A stretch of 64,000 nt of DNA. Source: Undibacterium paludis. GTDB taxonomy: Bacteria; Pseudomonadota; Gammaproteobacteria; Burkholderiales; Burkholderiaceae_D. Shown here in pieces: positions 16,657-25,377 of this stretch (its first letter is position 1; every line of letters begins with the position of its first letter). The stretch spans positions 1 to 64,000 of the forward strand of contig NZ_JAKZHX010000022.1 in NCBI RefSeq assembly GCF_022568815.1. Direction: 5' to 3'. Made by a program: the position numbers and the translations under genes. The notes under the pieces are model-generated. The model did no database searches, was not told the DNA's origin, and was given only the letters and a program-made list of their open reading frames with translations.

Positions 16657-17376
16657 TTAAATACTGAGGTCTATCGAAGAGACGCACTTGTGAGTCGCCT
16701 TTTCGCTGTTTTCACCGCGAATGTACATGAGGAAATTAACCTTATCTCGCGAAAATCTCCAGTAAATTTGGCGGCCATGTTCGCCATAGCCAGGTTTGGA
16801 TTCAAAGCCGAGTTCCGTCAGCCGTTTCGCATAGGCGTCAAAATCGACTTGGCAGATTTCCGTCATACTGGCGGAACTATGAGTCTGGTCATCGAACGAG
16901 AATAGCAGGCGGCTTCGTTCGCCTTCTTTAACACCCAAGATAACCGTAACGTTAAAGAACCAGGTATCGGTAATTTTTGCACCTGTCCCATATTCATTGG
17001 CATTTTTTTCATCCCGGTAAACCTTGAGGCCGAAGGCGGCTTCCAGGTTTTTGAAAGAAATATCGTCAGGTGTTTTGAGTTTGCCAATCAGATCGAGGAT
17101 GCGATGGCTGGCTTCCTCAGCACTCATGTGCGGTATAACGCGCGTTGTGTTGTTCTGAGTGGTTTCCATAAGCAGCTTGTTGGCATGAGAGGTAGAAGAT
17201 GAGGCCGTATCCGAAGGGTGCTGCGCCGGTAAATCATGGCTTTGCGCGCAGGCAGTCGTCAGTACCGTCAATAGCAGCGACGACAAGACCATACGGATAG
17301 CACTGCTATTGCGACGCCTGAGCGGCCCTGCGTTTGGGAAAGTGGGAGATGATGCGGCAATTTTTTTTGATGGCAC
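16657..17376 (-). CDS. Lipoprotein, candidate immunity protein (copy 2)
   Basis: A 239-residue paralogue of the previous gene, first in the operon. It starts at a GTG at 17376 with AAAGGA upstream. Lipobox VLTTAC at Cys43 follows a basic segment RRRNSSAIR. The domain from about 78 on repeats the same blocks: ILDLIGKLKTPDDISFKNLE, KITDTW, FSFDDQTHSSASMTEICQVDFDAY. DNA identity with copy 1 is highest over the signal-peptide region (about 16395-16600 against 17155-17330), which points to recent tandem duplication, while the C-terminal halves differ more. Two diverged immunity genes beside one toxin suggest cover against more than one toxin variant; this is inference. Confidence 0.7.
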   Translation of the reverse strand: MPSKKIAASSPTFPNAGPLRRRNSSAIRMVLSSLLLTVLTTACAQSHDLPAQHPSDTASSSTSHANKLLMETTQNNTTRVIPHMSAEEASHRILDLIGKLKTPDDISFKNLEAAFGLKVYRDEKNANEYGTGAKITDTWFFNVTVILGVKEGERSRLLFSFDDQTHSSASMTEICQVDFDAYAKRLTELGFESKPGYGEHGRQIYWRFSRDKVNFLMYIRGENSEKATHKCVSSIDLSI

Positions 17377-17924
17377 TACCAGATCCTTTCAAAAGTCTGG
17401 GGCTAAGGTAAATTGCCCCAAAACGTAGCAGCCGTTCATCGTGCTGCTTAAGTGACGATGTCAGTGACAGCGGCCAAAGATACCACCCGGTTTTACACCG
17501 TGCCATCATCCCGGCACGAGGCCGATTGTCCCGATTGCGCAGTTATTCCACAGTAAGTCAAATTAATATTATACTATTATTGTTGTATACTTCAATGAAC
17601 TCCTGAGCCTGCATCATACCGCAGGCGTCATTTGTCGAGATGTTCCCAATCCGCTCATCTGGCGTGATTTCAGTGGGGGGTTATCGTAGTCGTGTTTATA
17701 GTGTTTATCTAAGCGCGCACTATTTCATTTCTTCACGATGGGGATAGAATCCGCAAGGATACAACGGCCCTGAGCAAAAGTTGCTATCAAACCGTACGGC
17801 ACCGCATTTCAGACCATGCAGATGCAGATTGTTGTTCCAGTCAGTGCAGTCAAGGTCTGATCACGCCCGCAGTAGCACTCAGCAGTTTTGCGAAAGCACA
17901 GAAAACCAGGCCCTGAAGCCCTGG
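17377..17924. other. Gene-free interval upstream of the lipoprotein/peptidase operon
   Basis: Open frames here are short and unsupported. An AT-rich patch at about 17555-17595 could hold the promoter for the operon to the left. No repeat or RNA gene is seen. Confidence 0.5.
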
Positions 17925-18512
17925 TCAATATTCTATGTGCTGAAGCAAACCAGCGCTATTCCAGGTATCAATCATGCACTGGAATATCAATTTGCCACGC
18001 TCACTCAGATACAGCCCTTCACCCTTCTTGCCATAATCTGCGCGATAAATTTCCAGATAGCGCGCTGCGCAGGCACGCTGCGCCTGATTCAGCGCATTGT
18101 ATAAATCCACCCGGCCATGCGGAAAAACAGACCATGAACCATCGTAAGTCAATTCACTATCGATTTCGTCAAAATCAGCCACATCAGGATCAAGCGGCAA
18201 AAACAAGGCAGCGGCCACTTCGTAAGGATAATCATGACTTTCGCCACCATAATACAGAGAGAGTGCACCCAGCTTTAAAAACGCAGGCAGGTAATACACC
18301 GATGCAATCATGGGGAACAATTGCAGGTTATGCGACAGGCTGCAATCCAGGCGACGCAGGCTGAACCCGGGCATTTCTCGCCAGTTATATTCAGCAAAAA
18401 TTTCCTGCGCCTCGATCCCTATCCTGTCGCGCGGCCAGGCAAATTGGGGTCGCTCCAAAGGGAAGGCTGCATTGAGTTGCTTTTCAAAATTGACGTAGTC
18501 GGTAAAAGTCAT
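17925..18512 (-). CDS. DUF6714-like hypothetical protein
   Basis: A 195-residue soluble protein. The segment EYNWREMPGFSLRRLDCSLSHNLQLF followed by ASVYYLPAFLKLGAL resembles the DUF6714 pattern, in which a short motif around W-x-x-[ML]P precedes a YYLPA helix. Proteins of this type are common beside polymorphic toxin genes and some are suspected immunity proteins. It sits between the metallopeptidase/lipoprotein operon and the RHS genes, and reads away from the RHS genes. Function unknown; family match moderate. Confidence 0.65.
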   Translation of the reverse strand: MTFTDYVNFEKQLNAAFPLERPQFAWPRDRIGIEAQEIFAEYNWREMPGFSLRRLDCSLSHNLQLFPMIASVYYLPAFLKLGALSLYYGGESHDYPYEVAAALFLPLDPDVADFDEIDSELTYDGSWSVFPHGRVDLYNALNQAQRACAARYLEIYRADYGKKGEGLYLSERGKLIFQCMIDTWNSAGLLQHIEY

Positions 18513-18688
18513 TTTTTCATTCTTTGTTGATTTTCAAAAACTGCCGCCTGCATTGCACACCAGCACCGTTCGTCATCAAGTAGCCAAAAGCAAGGTGATA
18601 TTGCAAGTGAATACCCAATGGTGATACTTAATTCGACAATAGCATTAAAATAATAACAATTGTTTTATATCAAGTTTTTTGCACTAAT

Positions 18689-18717
18689 TTACAAAAAGTG
18701 TTTTCTTGCAATATAAT
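18689..18717 (+). promoter_or_regulatory. Sigma-70 promoter of the RHS operon
   Basis: TTACAA (18689-18694) and TATAAT (18712-18717) are 17 bases apart in an AT-rich stretch (18595-18720). The predicted transcript start, near 18724, lies after the first possible start codon of the long open frame, so it supports the later ATG at 18841. Confidence 0.6.
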
Positions 18718-18840
18718 GCAGCAACATTTTTAATCTCCACCCTTCCCCCTTTTTTTGCATATTACAAATCGTGTGACATCACGCGATGCAGTCTTTTTCT
18801 TGCAAAAAAAATACCCCAACCCCTGTTCAAGCCACTCTTT

Positions 18841-21054
18841 ATGATTTTAAATAAACGCGTCCCCCCCAAGAGACTGTTACGCAAAATACCCTATTTTTTC
18901 CTGGCGTTTGCTTCGTTTCAACAATCTGCAATGGCAGATACTCAGGCCAAATCGCCCATTCCTGCTACACATAAGATCGTTGCCTGGACTGGAGTGACTG
19001 GAAGAACTAGCTCTCCGGGAGAAACTTGTGCCCAATATCAAGCAATAAACACTGCGGCGTCACCCATTTGGGGTTGGCGTCTCTCTCGAGTAATACCAAA
19101 TGCAGGCAGCCGTCCAGATGCTGAGGTCTATGATTGTTATTACAAATATACCTATACTGACGGTCATACAGCTGAAGTGGCATTCATCTCTACGGAAGCA
19201 ATTTATGAATGGCGCTGCTCAAGCCCTTATACCCTGGCCGGCAATCAATGTGTTCTTCCACCCAAGAAAGAGCAGTGCCCAAAAACAAACGCAGGTAATC
19301 CAATTGACTTTTCGACAGGAACAAAAGAACAGGCAGAGACTGATTATAAAAGTGTTGATGGCGAACTGGAATTTGTACGCTACTACCGCAGTGACAGCGT
19401 AACGCAAAACGTCGGCAATACAACTGTCACAGTACCAGCTCCCGGTTTTGGCTGGCAGCATAATTTCCATCGGGCTCTGGTCTTGCATACGGCAGCCCCG
19501 GTCGTAACGATATCCCGTCATAACGGCACAGTCTATGCGTTTACCTTGTCCAATGGCGTCTGGACGGGGGACGCTGACGACAATGCCAGATTACAGCAAC
19601 TGACTGATGCTGACGGCAAACTGACTGGCTGGGTCTATACCTCATCCATGAACTATACCGAGACCTATGACGCCGATGGCCGTCTGACGTCAGTAAAAAC
19701 CCGCGCCGGCGCCCTGCAAACATTGACCTATGACGACACAACCAAATTGCTGACGCGTGTAGTTGATTCATTTGGCCGACAGTTGCAGTTTGCTTATGAC
19801 GACCAGTCACGCCTCAAGCAATTGACCACGCCAGATAGCAGAACTTACACCTATGCCTACGACACCAATGGCAACCTGGCGTCGGTAACCTACCCTGACA
19901 CCAAGACCCGTAGCTATGTCTATGAAAACGCCAGCTTCCCCCATGCATTGACAGGGATCATTGACGAAAACGGCGCCCGCTTTGCCACCTGGAAGTACGA
20001 TACACAAGGTCGGGGTTTCTCAAGCGAACATGCCGCTGGCATTGATAAGTACACCATCGACTACAGTGTTGGCGCCTATGGCAGAAACGTCACTGATCCG
20101 CTTGGTGCAACGAGGTCTTATACACTTTCACCACTGCTCGATACGGTTAAAATTCTTTACATCAATCAGCCCGGTGGTTCTGGCTGCAATGCTTCATTCA
20201 GCGGGCTCACTTATGATGGCAACGGCAATATAAAAAGCGGGACTGATTTCAACGGCAATGCAACGAACTATACCTATGACCTGACACGCAACCTGGAGAC
20301 CAAACGTGTTATCGCCAATGGCACTGCCCAGGCGCAAACCGTGTCGACCATCTGGCATCCGACACTGAATATACCAACTCAGGTCAATGAACCTTTGTTG
20401 CGAACTACGTATACTCATGACACCAACGGCAATATCCTGACAAAAACCTTGCAGGCAACCAGCGATGCAGATGGTAGCCAGGGTGCCAATGCCAGCCCTG
20501 TTGGCAGCCCCCGTGTCTGGACTTATACCTACAATAATCTGGGGCAAGTGCTGACTTTTACAGGCCCACGTACTGACGTGGTCAATAAAATGACCAACAC
20601 TTACGATGCACAGGGCAACCTGATCAGTACGAGTAATGGCGCTGGTCACGTGACAACGCTGACAAATTATGATGCCAATGGCAGACCAGGCCAGACCACC
20701 GACCCGAATGGTGTCGTCACCACATACACTTACACAGAGCGCGGCTGGTTAAAACAACGCGTCGTCACCGCGGGCGGTATATCTGAAACCACAACCTATG
20801 ATTATGACGGTGTAGGCCAGATGACCAAGGTGACACTGCCAGACAACAGCAGCATTAATTACACCTATGACGACGCCCACAGGCTCACAAAAGTCAGTGA
20901 CAGCCTGGGCAACAGTATCAACTACACCCTCGACAACATCGGCAACCGCATTAACGAAACCGTGACAGATGGTGGCGGCAATCTGAAACGCCAGGTCACC
21001 CGTATCTATGACGCGCTGAACCGTCTGCAACAAGTCACAGGGGCAGCACAATGA
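18841..21054 (+). CDS. Secreted RHS/YD-repeat protein, N-terminal component
   Basis: A 737-residue protein with a Sec signal peptide (basic RVPPKRLLRK, hydrophobic IPYFFLAFASF, cleavage near AMA-D). The first part (about 35-145) is Cys-containing and unrecognised. A DUF6531-type start, CPKTNAGNPIDFSTGTKEQ, follows, and then YD repeats run to the end (patterns such as YTYDLTRNL, YDANGRPGQTTDPNG, YDYDGVGQMTKV). It ends without the RHS core motif or a toxin tip, as if the shell were cut short and continued in the next gene. Start 18841 is chosen for the signal peptide and the promoter position. Its TGA overlaps the next ATG by four bases. Confidence 0.85.
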   Translation: MILNKRVPPKRLLRKIPYFFLAFASFQQSAMADTQAKSPIPATHKIVAWTGVTGRTSSPGETCAQYQAINTAASPIWGWRLSRVIPNAGSRPDAEVYDCYYKYTYTDGHTAEVAFISTEAIYEWRCSSPYTLAGNQCVLPPKKEQCPKTNAGNPIDFSTGTKEQAETDYKSVDGELEFVRYYRSDSVTQNVGNTTVTVPAPGFGWQHNFHRALVLHTAAPVVTISRHNGTVYAFTLSNGVWTGDADDNARLQQLTDADGKLTGWVYTSSMNYTETYDADGRLTSVKTRAGALQTLTYDDTTKLLTRVVDSFGRQLQFAYDDQSRLKQLTTPDSRTYTYAYDTNGNLASVTYPDTKTRSYVYENASFPHALTGIIDENGARFATWKYDTQGRGFSSEHAAGIDKYTIDYSVGAYGRNVTDPLGATRSYTLSPLLDTVKILYINQPGGSGCNASFSGLTYDGNGNIKSGTDFNGNATNYTYDLTRNLETKRVIANGTAQAQTVSTIWHPTLNIPTQVNEPLLRTTYTHDTNGNILTKTLQATSDADGSQGANASPVGSPRVWTYTYNNLGQVLTFTGPRTDVVNKMTNTYDAQGNLISTSNGAGHVTTLTNYDANGRPGQTTDPNGVVTTYTYTERGWLKQRVVTAGGISETTTYDYDGVGQMTKVTLPDNSSINYTYDDAHRLTKVSDSLGNSINYTLDNIGNRINETVTDGGGNLKRQVTRIYDALNRLQQVTGAAQ

Positions 21055-22472
21055 ACTATTCTATGAAACAGACATTCCGCAACACCCTGCTGGCCGTGGC
21101 CATCACTGCCCTGTTTGCCCAGGCACAAGCACAATCGACTGTGTACCAATATGAATATGATGCGGGTGGAAATCTCACCAAAATCACCAACGGCAATAAT
21201 GCCGTCACGCGCCAAAAGTACGATGCGCTAAACCGCCTGCAAACACAGACAGACGCCAATAACCAGGTCACCAGTTTTGAGTACGATGGCCAAAACCACC
21301 TCACCAAAGTGACGGATGCACGCAACCTGAGCACTCTTTACACAGTGGACGGTCTTGGCAATCAGCTCGGTTTGAATAGTCCCGACACCGGTGTGACCAC
21401 AACAACGGTAGACGCCGCTGGCAATGTATTGACTAAAACCGATGCCAAAGGCCAGACCACCAGCTATGCCTATGATGTGATTGACCGCATCATCCGTATC
21501 AGCTATAGCGATGGCAATGTCGCCACTTACACCTATGACCAGGGTGCCAACGCCAAAGGCCGGCTGACACAGATCAGCGACAACAATGGCAGCATCGCTT
21601 ACACCTATGATGAACGTGGCCGCATCCTGACAGAGACGCGCACCATCGCTGGCACAAACAACGTGACAGCCTACCAGTATGACAATGCAGGCCGCCTGAG
21701 CAAGCTCACCTACCCCAATGGCCGCCAGATCAGCTACACCCGCGATGCCTTGGGCCGCATTACCCAGATCGACACCAGCAAAGACGGTATTACAACGACC
21801 ATCCTGAGCCAGGCTACCTATCGCCCGTTTGGCAGCATACAAAGCTATCGCAATAGTGCCGGCCAAACCAATAGTCGTGGCTTCGACAATGAAGAACGTA
21901 TCGCCAGCTTCACGCTCAATGACAAGGTGCAAGCCGTCACCTATGATGCTGCCAGCCGTATCACAGCGATTAATGAAACCAATAACCCTGCCCGTCAGGC
22001 AGGCTATGGCTATGACAACCTGGACCGTCTGACCAGCTACACGACACCGCAAACCAGCCAGAGCTTCACGTATGACGCTGTCGGCAACCGCAATACCAAA
22101 ACCAATGGCGCGGCCAACACCAGCTATACCTATGCCGCCAACAGCAACCGCCTGACCCAGGTCAGCGACAGCCAGAGCACGGCTATCGCCATGGACGCCA
22201 ACGGCAGCACGACCAATAACGGCAAGGCGCAATTCAACTATGACGCCCGTGGCCGCATGGTTTCCGTCGTAACCAGCATAGGCACGGTGCAGTACCTGAT
22301 TAACGCCCTGGGCCAGCGCGTACAAAAGAGCGTGCCCGCCAATGGCGGCAACCCGGCGACCAGTACCATCTACCACTACGACCTGAATGGGAAAATCATC
22401 AGTGAGCGCAGCGGACAAAATGGCGTGGATTATATCTACCTCGATAACCTGCTGGTCGCCGTGATCAAGTAA
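21051..22472 (+). CDS. Secreted RHS/YD-repeat protein, middle component
   Basis: A 473-residue protein with its own Sec signal (MKQTFRNTLLAVAITALFAQAQA, two codons in). The rest is YD repeats from residue 28 on, for example YQYEYDAGGNLTKITNG, YDALNRLQTQTDANN and YDYDNAGRL-type units, ending in YHYDLNGKIISERSGQNGVDYIYLDNLLVAVIK, the segment that normally runs straight into the RHS core. No core motif or tip is present. It overlaps the upstream gene by four bases. A single RHS shell split between separately exported chains is the simplest reading. Confidence 0.85.
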   Translation: MNYSMKQTFRNTLLAVAITALFAQAQAQSTVYQYEYDAGGNLTKITNGNNAVTRQKYDALNRLQTQTDANNQVTSFEYDGQNHLTKVTDARNLSTLYTVDGLGNQLGLNSPDTGVTTTTVDAAGNVLTKTDAKGQTTSYAYDVIDRIIRISYSDGNVATYTYDQGANAKGRLTQISDNNGSIAYTYDERGRILTETRTIAGTNNVTAYQYDNAGRLSKLTYPNGRQISYTRDALGRITQIDTSKDGITTTILSQATYRPFGSIQSYRNSAGQTNSRGFDNEERIASFTLNDKVQAVTYDAASRITAINETNNPARQAGYGYDNLDRLTSYTTPQTSQSFTYDAVGNRNTKTNGAANTSYTYAANSNRLTQVSDSQSTAIAMDANGSTTNNGKAQFNYDARGRMVSVVTSIGTVQYLINALGQRVQKSVPANGGNPATSTIYHYDLNGKIISERSGQNGVDYIYLDNLLVAVIK

Positions 22473-22555
22473 GTCTGCATTCAAAGCACACAGACAAAAC
22501 ACGGATTAAACCCATTACGAAAACCGCCATCAGATCACCCACGAGAGCAGGTCTG

Positions 22556-24940
22556 ATGGCAAGGGAGAGAAATTTGTTTCAACCAAGATCAAACATCATC
22601 GCGACCAGCGTCGCCCTGATCTGCCTGACTGGCCTCGCCATCAGCAGCCCGGCCTTCGCCGTCGCACCCACAGTCAGTTTGACCGCACCGGCAGCCAATG
22701 CCCGCTATGGCGCACCGGCAGCCATTACCCTGACAGCCAGCGCCGTTAACAGCGGCGACACCATCAGCAAGGTCGAGTTCTACCAGGGCGCGACCCTGAT
22801 TGGTACCGTCACCAGCGCACCGTATACCTACAACTGGAGCAATGTCGCGACAGGTAGCTACAGCCTCACCGCCAAAGCCACCAACAGCCATAATGAAAGC
22901 AAGACTTCGGCTGCTGTTGCCGTTGTCGTCAACAATGCCCCGACAGTCAGCCTCACCGCCCCGGCTGCCAATACCAGTGTGGCTGGCAAAGCCAGCATCA
23001 CCATCACCGCCAATGCCAGCGATGCCGACGGCAGCATCAGCAAAGTCGAGTTCTACAATGGCGCCACCCTGCTGGGCAGCGACACCACTGCACCGTACAG
23101 CTATAGCTGGACCAATGTCGCACCAGGCACGTACAGCATCACCGCCAAGGCGACTGACAACCTCAGCGGCACAACGACCAGCAGCCCGGTCAGCGTCACG
23201 GTCACTAACCCGATCACGGTCAACCTGACTGCACCGGCCAATAATGCCAGTGTGACAGTGGGCACACCGATTGCCATCACAGCGACAGCGGCAGACAGCA
23301 AGGGCAGCATCTCAAAGGTTGAGTTCTACAATGGCACCACCTTACTGGGCAGTGCAACCGCCAGCCCCTACAGCTACAACTGGACCAATGCAGCAGTGGG
23401 CACTTATAGCCTTACCGCCAAAGTGACTGACAGCCAGAGCCTGACGCAGACCAGTACGGCTGTCAGTGTGCAGGTCAAGGCGGCAGCAACGACACCGCCC
23501 ACCGTCAACCTAACACCCGCAGTCAAACAAGGCACACAGACTGCACCAGCCAATGGCAGTTTCGTTGCCCCGGCAGGCATCAGCCTGACAGCGACAGCCA
23601 CGCCGGCATCCGGCAGTACGATTAGCAAGGTGGAGTTTTACCAGGGTGCAACGCTGATCGGCACCGCCACCGCACCAACGATAGCGAACGGCAACAACTA
23701 CAGCGTCAACTGGAACAATGTCACTGCCAACAGCTACAGCATCACTGCCAAGGCAACCGACAACAAAAACGCCACGGCCACCACCGCGCCAGTCACGGTC
23801 AACGTCATCAACAACACGCCGCCAACAGTAAGCCTGACAGCCAATCCTGCCAACGCTACCGCACCGGCAACCATCATCTTGAATGCCACTGCGGCAGACA
23901 GCGATGGCACGATCACGCAGGTAGAATTTTTGAATGGCACGAACAGTATTGCAACAGTTACACAGGCACCGTATACCAGCAACTGGGCGAATGTGACACA
24001 GGGCAATTACAGCCTGACGGCCAAGGCCACAGACAACCTGGGGGCAACCACGACCTCAGCAGTTGTGCCGGTGATAGTGGCAGCATACCAACCCAAAGTG
24101 TATGACGTTAGTAACGACCAATTGGGTACACCACGTGTCGTCACTGATAGCACAGGAACTGAAGTATGGCGCTGGGATTCAGCCCCGTTTGGGGAAACAC
24201 TTGCGAATGAGCAACCTGCGAGTCAGCAAACCAGGTTCAACTTTAACATGCGTTTTCCGGGGCAATATTTTGATCAAGAGACCAATCTGCACTATAACTA
24301 CTTTAGAGATTACGATCCGCAGGCAGGCAGGTATGTCCAAAGTGACCCCATTGGGTTGAGGGGTGGAATAAATACCTATGCATACGTTAGCGGAGATCCT
24401 GTCACTAAAGTCGACCCGAGAGGACTACAAGATGGCCCAGGAATTCGCACTTACTTAAGACCTGATATGCTGCGACAAGAGGAAAAAGAGATAGAACAGA
24501 GTAAGCAGGGTAAGCAATGTAAGTGTAAAAAACCAGAATTCGGCGGGTACGCACAGGGCGGAGTTGGTGCATCTGGTCATTTCGTTATGGCAGGTGCAAG
24601 CGCAAGTTATAGTGCAGCAATTAGTACAAGTGGTCAAATTTGCAAAATCAAAACCATTTGTGTCAGGATTGGACCTGGAATGTACGCTGGTGCCGGTGGT
24701 AGTGTGGGTGCCGGAGCAGTAATGGGCGATACCGACTCTTTGGGTGGACTAAGTATTGGAGTAGGAGCAGACATAGGATTTGGTGTATCTGTAGGTGGGC
24801 AAGCTACTGTTGGATTCAATAAAGATTGGAGTGTAAGCTCGGCAGGTGGCGCCAAAGGAAAGGGCGGCGGCGGGTACGGTGTTAATATTGGCGTAGATTT
24901 TTGTTATTCATTTCCAGTTTGCCAGGAATGCAAAGAATGA
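22556..24940 (+). CDS. Ig-like repeats fused to RHS core and variable tip, candidate polymorphic toxin
   Basis: A 794-residue protein. A signal peptide (cleavage near AFA-V, about residue 36) precedes five bacterial Ig-like domains of about 90 residues each (about 38-510), recognised by repeated SKVEFY-x-G-x-T-L-x-G and YSLTAKATDN segments. Next is the RHS-associated core (about 515-625): DQLGTPRVVTDSTG, RFPGQYFDQETNLHYNYFRDYDPQAGRYVQSDPIGL, closed by VDPRGL near residue 620. The last 170 residues are variable: a CKCKKPEF motif and long glycine-rich stretches with four Cys near the end. Base composition shifts to lower GC from about 24100. The tip matches no toxin family I know. The stop overlaps the next start by four bases. 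Confidence 0.85.
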   Translation: MARERNLFQPRSNIIATSVALICLTGLAISSPAFAVAPTVSLTAPAANARYGAPAAITLTASAVNSGDTISKVEFYQGATLIGTVTSAPYTYNWSNVATGSYSLTAKATNSHNESKTSAAVAVVVNNAPTVSLTAPAANTSVAGKASITITANASDADGSISKVEFYNGATLLGSDTTAPYSYSWTNVAPGTYSITAKATDNLSGTTTSSPVSVTVTNPITVNLTAPANNASVTVGTPIAITATAADSKGSISKVEFYNGTTLLGSATASPYSYNWTNAAVGTYSLTAKVTDSQSLTQTSTAVSVQVKAAATTPPTVNLTPAVKQGTQTAPANGSFVAPAGISLTATATPASGSTISKVEFYQGATLIGTATAPTIANGNNYSVNWNNVTANSYSITAKATDNKNATATTAPVTVNVINNTPPTVSLTANPANATAPATIILNATAADSDGTITQVEFLNGTNSIATVTQAPYTSNWANVTQGNYSLTAKATDNLGATTTSAVVPVIVAAYQPKVYDVSNDQLGTPRVVTDSTGTEVWRWDSAPFGETLANEQPASQQTRFNFNMRFPGQYFDQETNLHYNYFRDYDPQAGRYVQSDPIGLRGGINTYAYVSGDPVTKVDPRGLQDGPGIRTYLRPDMLRQEEKEIEQSKQGKQCKCKKPEFGGYAQGGVGASGHFVMAGASASYSAAISTSGQICKIKTICVRIGPGMYAGAGGSVGAGAVMGDTDSLGGLSIGVGADIGFGVSVGGQATVGFNKDWSVSSAGGAKGKGGGGYGVNIGVDFCYSFPVCQECKE

Positions 24941-25161
24941 AAGCACATTGGCGCGGTACAATTTTAATTTTGATTTGCTTATTAGGATACAACATAGTGT
25001 CAGATAATGACATTTTCAGTGACTACGACACTCGACAGATTTTTCTCTGTTTGTTTGTACTCGGAGCAATAGCTGGTGGAGTAGTATCAGTCGTTGATTC
25101 AATAGCTGAGATGCGATCACACAAGCGTCGCAATGACACGGATAAAGATGACTCCAACTAA
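24937..25161 (+). CDS. Two-helix membrane protein, candidate immunity protein
   Basis: A 74-residue protein starting at the ATG that overlaps the RHS stop as ATGA. Two hydrophobic helices (about 7-21 GTILILICLLGYNIV and 36-56 IFLCLFVLGAIAGGVVSVV) are joined by an acidic loop, and the tail is charged (RSHKRRNDTDKDDSN). Position directly after a variable RHS tip is where cognate immunity genes are found, and an inner-membrane immunity protein would fit a tip that acts on membranes. I recognise no family. Confidence 0.65.
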   Translation: MKAHWRGTILILICLLGYNIVSDNDIFSDYDTRQIFLCLFVLGAIAGGVVSVVDSIAEMRSHKRRNDTDKDDSN

Positions 25162-25250
25162 AGTCCGATTGCTGTAAAAGCATTGAGCTTTGTTGTTGTT
25201 TTAATTTTGGAAAGCGTCAAATAGCTTTGTACTGAAATGCTTTCAATTTA

Positions 25251-25288
25251 AGCCACTCGTACCCTGTCGGATACGAGTGGCTTTTTAT
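25251..25288 (+). terminator. Rho-independent terminator of the RHS operon
   Basis: A perfect 11-bp stem, AGCCACTCGTA (25251-25261) with TACGAGTGGCT (25272-25282), is followed by a T-run ending near 25286. It closes the four-gene RHS transcript. Confidence 0.92.
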
Positions 25289-25377
25289 TGTGCGTCATGC
25301 CAGTTGATCCCGACACCTCACACACGAGCAGTATCAGATACAGCGTCGTCAACACCACCCGTGTTTGTTGTTACCTG

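Noticed and set aside
18706-18840. Earlier start for the first RHS gene
   Set aside because: It lies upstream of the predicted transcript start, and the ATG at 18841 gives a normal signal peptide.
21228-22502. 424-codon ORF antisense to the RHS middle gene
   Set aside because: It comes from the repeated YD codons of the plus-strand gene and has no recognisable domain.
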